Source of the DNA: Beijerinckiaceae bacterium
Lineage (GTDB): Bacteria; Pseudomonadota; Alphaproteobacteria; Rhizobiales; Beijerinckiaceae
Assembly (NCBI GenBank): GCA_947454485.1
Contig: CANGJJ010000008.1
Coordinates: 1 to 64,000, forward strand
Length of the DNA: 64,000 nucleotides
Direction: 5' to 3'
Shown here: positions 56,836-64,000 of the stretch, one piece after another
Numbering within the stretch: position 1 is the stretch's first letter
How the letters are laid out: the number at the start of each line of letters is the position of its first letter
The notes under the pieces: model-generated
Database searches by the model: none
Seen by the model: only the letters and a program-made list of their open reading frames with translations
Told to the model about the DNA's origin: nothing
Translations under genes and position numbers: made by a program

Positions 56836-57596
56836 TCTGTTGGCGACGCGCATCATCGCGTCGCCGACCACTTCAAGAGCTGCATCACGCGTCGTTGATC
56901 GCGTCTCAAGTGCACCACACACACCACTCAATTGCACGTCGATTGCACCCCGCGCGCACCGTTTTTACGCATGCGATTCCAACCCTGCGAATCGCGTCAG
57001 TGCGCGATTCTGTTCGCGACGCACCTTTTTGAGGGCTCCGAAAAGCTCAAAATCGACCCTCTCACAAATTTTTTTTTTGGGTGTGTCAGAACGCCTACAC
57101 TCCCGGTTGTGGATGCCTGATTGATAGCTGGCGCGGGGGGCTTGCTCTGTGCGGCGAGCTCTGACTCATGCGGCCTGATTTGCCCGCGATGATCCATGCT
57201 CATGCGCCGTTGGCGCTTCATCTGCGAGCCCGATCAAGGGCGTTGATGCAGGCTGATGCTGCGCGTGAAGTCAATAAAATTAGGCATTTTTGATTGTCTG
57301 CTTGTTTTGCAGCCCAGTTGCGGCGGTCTTGGCCACAGGCAGCGCGGGGCCATGGGCGCAAGGCGCGCTGCGGGCTCTCATGGCGCGCGCGGCGGCGCTC
57401 GAAAGCAACCGCAATGCCCGTTGCTTAGAGCGCGCGCGGCGATGCGCATGAGGTGCAGATCAGGGCGCTCGAAACACTGTTGAGCGGCGATTCAGCCGAA
57501 TGCACTCTTGCATGAGAGATGAACCGCGCTACGCTAAGCGTGCCTGTTGTCGGCGGTCATATCGACGCGCCGATTGTTAATCAGAGGGGACCTCAG
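56836..57596. other. long non-coding gap before the H1-like gene
   Basis: 761 bases without a supported gene. It begins with a perfect hairpin GGCGACGCG-CATCAT-CGCGTCGCC (56842-56865) after gatB. Around 57067-57085 there is a run of ten T residues followed by GGGTGTGTC, unusual for this GC-rich DNA. The segment 57300-57480 is very GC-rich with many GCGCGC runs. Promoter elements of the H1-like gene must lie here, but I cannot place them. Short open frames (for example 57256-57483) show no protein-like features. Confidence 0.5.
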
Positions 57597-57923
57597 ATGG
57601 CCAAGGCAACGACTAAGCGTAAGCCGGCGAAGAAGACCGCCGCGAAGAAGACCGCTCGTAAGGGCGCTGCTAAGAAGACCGCTCGTAAGGGCGCTGCTAA
57701 GAAGGCTACCAAGAAGGCAGCCAAGAAGACCGTCCGCAAGGGCGCAGCCAAGAAGAGCGTTCGCAAGACCGCTGCTAAGAAGGCTACGAAGAAGGCCACC
57801 AAGAAGGTTGCCAAGAAGACCGCTCGCAAGAGCACTGCCAAGAAGGCTACCCGCAAGGTCGCCAAGAAGGGCGCTCGCAAGACCGTTCGCAAGGCGAAGG
57901 TCGCAGCTCCTGCTGGTAACTAA
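57597..57923 (+). CDS. histone H1-like Lys/Ala-rich DNA-binding protein
   Basis: A 108-residue protein of almost only Lys, Ala, Arg and Thr, built of repeats such as KKTARKGAA, KKATKKAAK and KKVAKKTARK, ending VAAPAGN. This is the composition of bacterial H1-like/Hc1-type nucleoid proteins, which bind DNA without sequence preference through the basic tail. There is no globular domain. The ATG at 57597 has AGAGGGGACC upstream. Codons within the repeats are nearly identical, so the gene is prone to slippage and length change. The gene is monocistronic. Confidence 0.85.
   Translation: MAKATTKRKPAKKTAAKKTARKGAAKKTARKGAAKKATKKAAKKTVRKGAAKKSVRKTAAKKATKKATKKVAKKTARKSTAKKATRKVAKKGARKTVRKAKVAAPAGN
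57645..57698 (+). repeat. tandem 27-bp direct repeat inside the H1-like gene
   Basis: Two identical 27-bp copies, 57645-57671 and 57672-57698, each encode KKTARKGAA. Related imperfect copies continue to about 57890. Confidence 0.95.
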
Positions 57924-58035
57924 TTAACAGGGCTGACGGGCGCTTTCGCTCTCGTCAGGCTGACTGCAAAGTCACCCGTGCCGCTCTTCGAGAGATCGAA
58001 GGGCGGCATCGGCGTTTCTGGGGGCCAGTTTCGGA

Positions 58036-58365
58036 TCAGCGCTGGCTGGTGGGATGACGCGCGCGGCAGGCTTTGAAGAAGTCCTTCCACAAAAGACCGG
58101 TCGTCTTCCCGAGTTTCTTCAGTTCATCCCATTCCTGACCGCAATCGCGGTGCACCGCCCGCCATTCCTGCGGTGTCAGGCTTTCAAGCGGTGGCGGCTC
58201 TGGGGTTTTGGGGGCCAGATCGCGGCCTTGCGCCAGCGCTGCCGTGTTCAGCGCCATAAGCCCCGCCACAGCCCAGCATAGCAGCGGGACCGTTTCGCAC
58301 AGTGATGGGCTGTGATGGGCGAGGGGGCGTTCCAGGGTTGCATCTCTTTGTTGCAGCGAGGGCAT
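58036..58365 (-). CDS. small secreted protein with C-x3-W...C motif
   Basis: A 109-residue protein from ATG 58365. The N-terminal part has a signal-like stretch (LLCWAVAGLMALNTAALAQ), then a Pro-rich linker (APKTPEPPPLESL), then a compact C-terminal motif: DCGQEWDELKKLGKTTGLLWKD followed by FFKACRAR, i.e. two cysteines spaced by about 26 residues with conserved Trp, Lys-x2-Gly and Phe. This C-x3-W-x3-K-x2-G-x-T-x-G-x2-W-x2-F-x2-C-R pattern recurs in small periplasmic proteins of Hyphomicrobiales; function is unknown. The first 30 residues before the signal are atypical, so the real start may be internal. Confidence 0.7.
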   Translation of the reverse strand: MPSLQQRDATLERPLAHHSPSLCETVPLLCWAVAGLMALNTAALAQGRDLAPKTPEPPPLESLTPQEWRAVHRDCGQEWDELKKLGKTTGLLWKDFFKACRARHPTSQR

Positions 58366-58617
58366 ATCGCTCTGTGCCTGTGTGTCGCGGCGCGTCTTCG
58401 CGGTCAAGCATGTGGGGGCGCATTCTGCCTCAGCAATGGCGGCAAACAGGTTCGAAAGATTGTGGAGAACTATATCCGCGCTCGTCAGCACTCCGGGGTC
58501 GCTGGCGCGGTAGTGGCGGGGCATATGCCCCCATCGCATTCGCGCTGGCGCGTCTCGTGTCGAAACGATAATCTTCTCCCAGTTTTGCGGGCCTTGCGCC
58601 CGTCAGGGGGGAGTTAC

Positions 58618-59724
58618 ATGACGAGCCGTCGTTCTTTTGTGGCAGGCAGCCTCGCCGCCACCGCCGCCTTCTCCACGAGCCGCTTTGCTTTTGCGCAGAG
58701 CCTGCCTGCTGGCTACCCCGCCGACTATGCCGCTCTCATCGCAAAGGCGAAGAGCGAGGGCCGCGTCGCCATCTATACATCCACTGATGAATCGCAGGGT
58801 CAGCCGCTCGTCGAAGCTTTCAAACAGACCTATGGCATCGGCGTTGACTACAACGGGCTTGGCACGACCGATGTCTATAACCGCGTCATCAGTGAAGGTG
58901 CTGCCGGTCAGATGGGGGCCGACATTGCTTGGACGAGCTCCATGGATTTGCAGATGGTGCTCGCGCAAAAGGGTCTGCTAGAGACCTATGTCTCGCCCGA
59001 AGCGCCGAACCTGCCCGCCGCCTCGCTCTATAAGAACATCGTCTATGGCACATCCATTGAGCCAGTCGCGATGCTCTATAACAAGAACCTGCTGAAGCCT
59101 GAATGGGTCCCCAAGACCCGTGCCGAACTGGTGAAGCTGCTGCAGGAGCATGGCAAGGAGCTGAAGGGCAAGATCGCCTCTTTCGATCCTGAAAAGAGCG
59201 GCATTGGTTTTCTGCTGGCACAGACCGATCTTGCGAGCACATCCTCCTTCTGGGATCTGGCCAAGGCCTTTGGTGCGGCCGAAGGCAAGGTCTATGGCGC
59301 GTCAGGCGCGATGCGCGAGAAGGTGGTCTCGGGTGAGCAATGGCTCGCCTTCAATGTCATTGGCTCTTATGCGCTGCAGTGGCAACGCGAGTCGCCTGTG
59401 GTGGGCGTGTCATTCGCCAGCGATTATACGGCGGCCTTCCAGCGCGTGGCGAGCGTGACCAAGGGCGCGCCCCATCCGGCTGCCGGTCGTCTCTTCCTCG
59501 ATTTCATGCTGTCTGAGCGCGGTCAGTCCTTGCTGGCCAGCAAGGGCGTGCCGCCGCTGCGCATGGGCTACAAAGGCCCGCTTGATGCGGATGAGATGAA
59601 CAAGCTCACCGGCGGCAATATGAAAATCATCCCCGTTGATGAGAAGCTCGCCAACAATATGGCTCCGCGCTTCCGGGCCGACTTCTTCCAGCAATGGAAG
59701 AAGGCCATGCGCGGCGAAGGCTGA
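58618..59724 (+). CDS. ABC transporter substrate-binding protein, ferric iron-type
   Basis: The 368-residue protein has a twin-arginine-like signal (TSRRSFVAGSLAATAAF, cleavage after FAFAQ) and a class II periplasmic binding fold. GRVAIYTSTDESQGQPLVEAFKQTYGI is typical of the Fe3+/thiamine/spermidine group (AfuA/FbpA). Iron(III) is the most likely ligand class given the permease type, but the iron-ligating tyrosine pair was not confirmed. GGGGGGAG lies upstream of the ATG. The stop overlaps the permease start (TGATG). Confidence 0.87.
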   Translation: MTSRRSFVAGSLAATAAFSTSRFAFAQSLPAGYPADYAALIAKAKSEGRVAIYTSTDESQGQPLVEAFKQTYGIGVDYNGLGTTDVYNRVISEGAAGQMGADIAWTSSMDLQMVLAQKGLLETYVSPEAPNLPAASLYKNIVYGTSIEPVAMLYNKNLLKPEWVPKTRAELVKLLQEHGKELKGKIASFDPEKSGIGFLLAQTDLASTSSFWDLAKAFGAAEGKVYGASGAMREKVVSGEQWLAFNVIGSYALQWQRESPVVGVSFASDYTAAFQRVASVTKGAPHPAAGRLFLDFMLSERGQSLLASKGVPPLRMGYKGPLDADEMNKLTGGNMKIIPVDEKLANNMAPRFRADFFQQWKKAMRGEG

Positions 59725-61427
59725 TGAGCAGCACCGCAAGGTTGCAGCCTCGGGCTGAGATGAGGGGGTATCGCCTTGCGGTGATCGCCGCACTCGTCCT
59801 GTTCGTGATGACGCCCGTCGGCCTCATCATCTATCAGAGCTTTCTCGATGCGCCCTTCTTCGACAAGACCTCCCGCTTCAGTCTTGAGGCCTATGACTAT
59901 GTCGTGACGGACCCTGAATTCTGGTCAGCGTTCGGCACAACGGCCATCTTCGCCTTCGGCATGGTAGCGGTCGCTGTGCCCTTGGGCGCGCTGCTCGCCT
60001 TCTTGCTGACGCGCACCGATCTGGCGGGCAGGCGCTGGCTCGAGCCCATCGTCCTCGTGCCTATGTTCCTCTCTTCCATCGTGCTCGCCTTTGGCTATTC
60101 GGTCGCGGTGGGACCATCAGGCTTTGTGTCGCTCTGGCTCAAGGAGACTTTGGGCCTGCGCCTGTGGAGCATCTACAGCCTTGGGGGCATGATCCTCATC
60201 GGTGGGCTCAGTCACGTCCCCAATGTCTATCTCTATGTCTCCTCGGCCATGCGTAGCCTGCCCTCGGATTTGGAGGAGGCCGCGCGCGCTTCGGGCGCGA
60301 GCATCTGGCGCGTTTCGCTGGATGTGACGCTGCCCATGGTGCTGCCCTCGCTGATCTTCGCGGCAGCCCTCAATCTGCTGCTGGGTTTTGAGACCTTCGG
60401 CATTCCTTTGGTGCTGGGTGATCCCAGCGGCATCGTCGTTTTGACGACCTATATCTACAAAGTGAACGGCATTTTCGGGACGCCGACCTATCACGTCATG
60501 GCGGTGGTGGCGGTGTCGCTCATCCTCGTCACTTTGCCGCTGGTCTATGTGCAGCGCTTGCTGCTGCGCAATGCACGTCGCTATGCGGCTGTGGGTGGCA
60601 AGGGCGCGCGTGCAGCCCCGCTGCGGCTGGGTGCTTCGGGGCAATTGATTGCTTGGGGCTTGATTGGCCTTTGGCTCACCGTCTCTGTACTCATGCCCAT
60701 TGGCGGCATCAGCGTGCGCGCTTTCGTCAATGCATGGGGCGAGGGTGTGCGGCTGAGCGATCATCTCACCGTCTCCCATTTCGCCCAATTGATGGAAACG
60801 CCGAGCCTGTTTCGCGGCATTTTGAACACGCTGGCTTTGGCCGTCATTGGCGGGGCTTTTGCAGTGGCGATCTATCTGATGATCGGTCTTGCCGGACACA
60901 GAAACAAAGGCCCCAGTGGCGCGCTGCTGGATTATATGGTCCTGCTGCCGCGCGCTCTGCCCGGCATTATCATCGGCCTTGCCTTCTTCTGGGTCTTTTT
61001 GTTCGTGCCCTTCCTGACGCCGCTGCGCCCGACTCTGGTGAGTCTGTTCGTTGCTTATCTGATTGTCGGCCTGTCCTATGGGCTGCGCATCATTCAGGCG
61101 ACTTTGTTGCAGGTCGCCCCTGAACTTGAAGAGGCCGCGCGCACGAGCGGGGCGAGTATGGCGCGCAGCTGGCGCGATGTCGTTGTGCCGATCATCCGCC
61201 CCGGCCTTGTGGGCGCTTGGTCGCTCATCATGATCGTCTTTCTGCGCGAATATGCCACCGGCATTTATCTGATGGGCGTTGGCACCGAGGTCATGGGCAC
61301 GCTGATGGTCTCGCTGCTCACCTCGGGCGCGATGGACCAGATCGCGGCGCTGGCCTTTTTGAGCATCATCTTTACTGCAGCGGGGCTTGGACTCGCCCTG
61401 CGGCTGGGGGCTCGCATTCATGACTGA
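59724..61427 (+). CDS. ABC transporter permease, FbpB-type fused two-domain
   Basis: A 567-residue inner-membrane protein with about 12 membrane helices in two homologous halves, each with an EAA loop for contact with the ATPase: LEEAARASGASIWR in the first half and LEEAARTSGASMARSW in the second. The fused form is typical of ferric-type importers (FbpB/AfuB). Its 3' end overlaps the ATPase gene by 8 bases, so the three transport genes form one operon. Confidence 0.9.
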   Translation: MSSTARLQPRAEMRGYRLAVIAALVLFVMTPVGLIIYQSFLDAPFFDKTSRFSLEAYDYVVTDPEFWSAFGTTAIFAFGMVAVAVPLGALLAFLLTRTDLAGRRWLEPIVLVPMFLSSIVLAFGYSVAVGPSGFVSLWLKETLGLRLWSIYSLGGMILIGGLSHVPNVYLYVSSAMRSLPSDLEEAARASGASIWRVSLDVTLPMVLPSLIFAAALNLLLGFETFGIPLVLGDPSGIVVLTTYIYKVNGIFGTPTYHVMAVVAVSLILVTLPLVYVQRLLLRNARRYAAVGGKGARAAPLRLGASGQLIAWGLIGLWLTVSVLMPIGGISVRAFVNAWGEGVRLSDHLTVSHFAQLMETPSLFRGILNTLALAVIGGAFAVAIYLMIGLAGHRNKGPSGALLDYMVLLPRALPGIIIGLAFFWVFLFVPFLTPLRPTLVSLFVAYLIVGLSYGLRIIQATLLQVAPELEEAARTSGASMARSWRDVVVPIIRPGLVGAWSLIMIVFLREYATGIYLMGVGTEVMGTLMVSLLTSGAMDQIAALAFLSIIFTAAGLGLALRLGARIHD

Positions 61428-62472
61428 TCTTCGTGTCTCGGGCGTCGAGAAATGGCTCGGCGGCAATCATATCCTGCGCGGGGCGAGCTTTGAGGCGAGC
61501 CGGGGCAGCATCACGGCGCTGCTTGGCGCATCGGGCTCTGGCAAGACGACGCTGCTGCGCTGCATTGCAGGTCTCGAACAGCCCGAACTGGGCCGTATCG
61601 ATATTGGCGGCACTTGCGTGCTCAATGGCGAAGAGGGGCTCGCCTTGCCGCCGGAGAAGCGCAATATCGGCCTCGTCTTTCAATCTTACGCTTTGTGGCC
61701 GCATCGCACTGTCTTTGACAATGTCGCCTATGGGCTGACATTGCGCGGCATCACCGGGCGCGATGCAGAATTGCGGGTCTTTGGCATTTTGCAAAAGCTC
61801 GGCCTGTCCCATCTTGCCGAGCGCTATCCCGATCAGCTTTCAGGCGGCCAGCAACAACGTGTCGCCATTTGCCGCGCGCTCGTCTATCAGCCTCGCGTTT
61901 TGTTGATGGATGAGCCTCTCTCCAATCTCGATGCCAAGCTGCGCGAAGATGCGCGCTACTGGATTCGCCAGCTCATTCTGGAGCTGGGCATCTGCGCCAT
62001 CATGGTCACGCATGATCAGTCCGAAGCGCTCGCCATGGCTGACCATATTTTGCTTCTGGAGAATGGCGTGATCGTGCAGTCTGGTACGCCGATGGAGATC
62101 TATTCGCAGCCTGAAAGTTTCTATGCGGCGGATTTTCTGGGCACCAACAATGTGCTGCTGGGCAAGCTGGCTGAGGGGGCTGCGATTGGCGGGGATGACT
62201 GGCAGCTGCGCGGTGTGCGGCGCGGGCAGGTGACGGGCGGGCTCGGCGAGAGCGCACGCGCTGTGGTGCGCACCGAGCGTATTCGCATCGTGGATGGTCC
62301 CGGTGACAACCATCTTGAGATGCAGCTCGACGCTTGTCTGTATCTGGGCAGTCATTGGGAATATCGCCTAACGCGCGGTGGTTTGGCCATCAAGGCACAT
62401 GGCGACCAGCCGCTGCCCCCTGGTCCGGTCTGGTGCGCGATCGCCCCTGAGAGCGTCTGGATCTTTGGGTAA
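61420..62472 (+). CDS. ABC transporter ATP-binding protein, ferric/spermidine type
   Basis: The 350-residue ATPase has Walker A GASGSGKTT, the Q-loop FQSYALWPHRTV, the signature LSGGQQQR, Walker B VLLMDEPLSNLD and the H-loop VTHDQSEAL. The C-terminal 110 residues form a TOBE-like domain (QLDACLYLGSHWEYRLTRG). It powers the upstream permease and binding protein. It is the last gene of the operon; the next 318 bases are non-coding. Confidence 0.92.
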   Translation: MTDLRVSGVEKWLGGNHILRGASFEASRGSITALLGASGSGKTTLLRCIAGLEQPELGRIDIGGTCVLNGEEGLALPPEKRNIGLVFQSYALWPHRTVFDNVAYGLTLRGITGRDAELRVFGILQKLGLSHLAERYPDQLSGGQQQRVAICRALVYQPRVLLMDEPLSNLDAKLREDARYWIRQLILELGICAIMVTHDQSEALAMADHILLLENGVIVQSGTPMEIYSQPESFYAADFLGTNNVLLGKLAEGAAIGGDDWQLRGVRRGQVTGGLGESARAVVRTERIRIVDGPGDNHLEMQLDACLYLGSHWEYRLTRGGLAIKAHGDQPLPPGPVWCAIAPESVWIFG

Positions 62473-62790
62473 GTGAGCCTTTGGCGCTGGCTCGCGTTGG
62501 CGAGCTATGGCGCGACCCACGCATAGGCCCAGAGGCGACCAGTGTCTGTGCGGTGGTGCTGCGGTTCGTCTCTTGGGGGCGCTATACACGGAACGCGCGC
62601 TGCCTCTGTGCGTCCTGCGGCCAATTGTCCCAAAAAGAACCTGCTGCCTTGAGGCTCTTTGCCCCTGAATCTTGGGGCCTCACGCGATGGTCGTGGCAAA
62701 ATGTGCTTTTTTTGGCACAAAGTTTTTGACAGCCTGCCCTTATGTGTAGACTCTGTGCGCAACGAGTTCTGACCCCGCAGAGGATGCGCT
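62473..62790 (+). promoter_or_regulatory. non-coding gap with candidate promoter of the cox-type genes
   Basis: 318 bases without a gene. TTGACA at 62726-62731, followed 15 bases later by TAGACT at 62747-62752, could be the promoter of the downstream operon; the spacing is short. I see no terminator with a U-tract after the ABC operon. Confidence 0.35.
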
Positions 62791-63648
62791 TTGAAGCCGG
62801 CCCCCTTTACACTTCATCGCCCGAGTGATGTGGCCGAGGCCGCCCAGCTCCTGACCCGATTTGCAGACGACGAGGTTCGTATTCTGGCGGGCGGGCAAAG
62901 TCTCGTTCCCATGATGGCCTTTCGTCTGGCACGCCCCGGCCACCTCATCGACATCAATGGTCTTGGCGAGCTTGCACAGATCACGCAGAGCGATGGCGCC
63001 ATCGAGATTGGTGCCTTGGTGCGGCACAATGATATTGCGAGCGCTGAGATTGAGGGCGCAACGGGCGCCTTGTTGAAAAAGGTGATGCCCAATATCGCGC
63101 ATCACCCGATCCGCGCTCGCGGCACGATCTGCGGCAGTCTTGCCCATGCTGATCCGTCTTCCGAATGGTGTTTGAGCGCGGCCACGCTTGATGCGGTCTT
63201 GTTGGCTCGCAGCGCAACCGGCAAACGCGAGATCGCAGCGCGTGATTGGTTCACGGGTGCAATGTCCACCAGTTTGCAGGCCGATGAATTGCTGACAGGC
63301 GTGCGCTTGCCTGTGCTGCCTGAAGGGACGCGCTTTGGCTTTCAAGAGTTCTCGCGTCGCAAGGGCGACTTTGCAATCTGCGCGGCTCTTGTGGTCTTTG
63401 AGATCCATTATGGCGTGATCGAAGAGGCGCGCATCGGCATCGGCGGAGCGGAGGATCATCCGCGCCGCATTGCAGAGGGCGAGGCAGTGCTCAAAGGCCA
63501 GAGGCCGAGTGCTGAACTCTTCGCGCGCGCGGGTGCAGCCGTGGCGGCTGCGCTCGATCCGATGGAAGATCACAGCACCAAGGCGGCCTATCGCCGAGAT
63601 TTGGCCTGCGACCTTGTTGAAGGCGCATTGCAGGAGGCCGCGCGATGA
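62791..63648 (+). CDS. molybdenum hydroxylase FAD-binding subunit (CoxM-like)
   Basis: The 285-residue protein is the medium subunit of a xanthine dehydrogenase/CO dehydrogenase family enzyme. FAD-binding motifs are ILAGGQSLVPMMAFRLARP and the TICGSLAHADPSSEW segment; KGDFAICAALVVFEI and GIGGAEDHPRR are further landmarks. It passes electrons from the 2Fe-2S subunit to the acceptor. The start is TTG at 62791 with AGAGGA upstream; an ATG at 62784 is out of frame. It overlaps the next gene by 4 bases. The order M-S matches coxMSL. Confidence 0.9.
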   Translation: MKPAPFTLHRPSDVAEAAQLLTRFADDEVRILAGGQSLVPMMAFRLARPGHLIDINGLGELAQITQSDGAIEIGALVRHNDIASAEIEGATGALLKKVMPNIAHHPIRARGTICGSLAHADPSSEWCLSAATLDAVLLARSATGKREIAARDWFTGAMSTSLQADELLTGVRLPVLPEGTRFGFQEFSRRKGDFAICAALVVFEIHYGVIEEARIGIGGAEDHPRRIAEGEAVLKGQRPSAELFARAGAAVAAALDPMEDHSTKAAYRRDLACDLVEGALQEAAR

Positions 63649-64000
63649 GCAAGATCGCTGTTTCATTCACGCTCAATGGCCGCAAGGTCGAGGTTGAGGT
63701 CGAGCCGCGTCGCACTTTGGCGGATGTGATCCGCGATGATTGTGGCCTCACGGGTACTCATACGGGCTGCGAACATGGTGTGTGCGGCGCTTGCACCATT
63801 ATCGTCAATGGGCAGACGGTGCGCTCCTGTTTGATGTTTGGTGCGCAGGCTGAGGGGGCAGAGATTCGAACCGTCGAATCTTTGAGTGCGGGCGACACAT
63901 TGCATCCGCTGCAAGAGGCTTTCGTGCAACATCATGGCCTGCAATGCGGTTTCTGCACCCCGGGCTTTTTGATGCTCGCTTGCGGGACTTTGGAGGCCAA
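63645..64000 (+). CDS. molybdenum hydroxylase 2Fe-2S subunit (CoxS-like), partial
   Basis: The first 118 residues are visible; the gene runs off the window. The N-terminal plant-type ferredoxin cluster is bound by GCEHGVCGACTIIVNG and a further Cys in RSCLMFG. The second cluster of the family begins with LQCGFCTPGFLML. The start codon at 63645 overlaps the CoxM stop (ATGA). The large molybdenum subunit (CoxL-type) is expected immediately downstream, outside the window. Confidence 0.92.
   Translation, partial: MSKIAVSFTLNGRKVEVEVEPRRTLADVIRDDCGLTGTHTGCEHGVCGACTIIVNGQTVRSCLMFGAQAEGAEIRTVESLSAGDTLHPLQEAFVQHHGLQCGFCTPGFLMLACGTLEA

Noticed and set aside
57645-57890. Repeats considered as a CRISPR-like array
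   Set aside because: They are tandem, without spacers, and lie in frame inside the Lys/Ala-rich H1-like gene.

Overview
The window looks like a chromosomal segment of an alphaproteobacterium, most likely of the order Hyphomicrobiales (Rhizobiales). The grounds are gene content and order: glyA-nrdR-ribD-ribE-ribH-nusB-thiL, clpS-clpA, gatCAB with ruvX, pyrB-pyrC'-plsY-dprA, dinB-DUF3572 near divK, rpmG-DUF983-rnr-topA, an EipB-type envelope protein, a phasin and a histone H1-like protein. The DNA is moderately GC-rich (judged by eye). I cannot name family or genus. Nearly everything is core genome; I see no prophage, insertion sequence, CRISPR array or large island.

Layout. 0.1-5.8 kb: small metabolic genes (gamma-glutamylcyclotransferase-like, acylphosphatase, lipB), a tRNA-Leu(GAG) with a strong terminator, a DUF599 gene broken by an in-frame stop, DUF3253, aldo/keto reductase, GST. 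5.8-13.7 kb: envelope and transport (GH25 lipoprotein, MgtE, polysaccharide deacetylase, orphan TctC-type binding protein, J-domain membrane protein, D,D-carboxypeptidase with SPOR domain). 13.7-20.9 kb: phasin with a probable PhaR-type promoter, ClpS/ClpA, 3-hydroxyisobutyryl-CoA hydrolase, L,D-transpeptidase. 20.9-21.6 kb: a toxin-antitoxin pair with a perfect palindromic operator. 21.8-29.1 kb: the glyA-to-thiL operon (one-carbon metabolism, NrdR, riboflavin, NusB, ThiL) followed by DUF6481 and azlCD. 29.1-33.2 kb: a minus-strand run RidA-GDPD-MFS-FemAB-like-HIT. 33.4-39.4 kb: EipB, YgiQ-type radical SAM, DinB, DUF3572, VOC protein, DivK. 39.4-46.2 kb: a candidate structured RNA, then rpmG, DUF983, rnr, a PemK/MazF-like gene and topA. 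46.7-56.8 kb: a divergent CLC channel, pyrB, a metal-site-deficient pyrC', plsY, dprA, ruvX and gatCAB. 56.8-64 kb: a long non-coding gap, the H1-like gene, a small secreted protein, a ferric-type ABC importer and the start of a coxM-coxS (molybdenum hydroxylase) cluster that runs off the right edge.

Themes. Peptidoglycan and envelope maintenance is represented by GH25, the D,D-carboxypeptidase, the L,D-transpeptidase, the deacetylase and EipB. Protein quality control by ClpAP/ClpS sits next to the phasin. The pyrB-pyrC' pair implies that the active dihydroorotase lies elsewhere. No clearly new multi-gene system was found. The best candidates for something undescribed are the structured RNA at 39403-39571, between divK and rpmG where pleD is often found in relatives, and the CLC protein with non-canonical filter motifs. 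The in-frame stop in DUF599 and the hairpin-rich leader upstream of topA also deserve a look.
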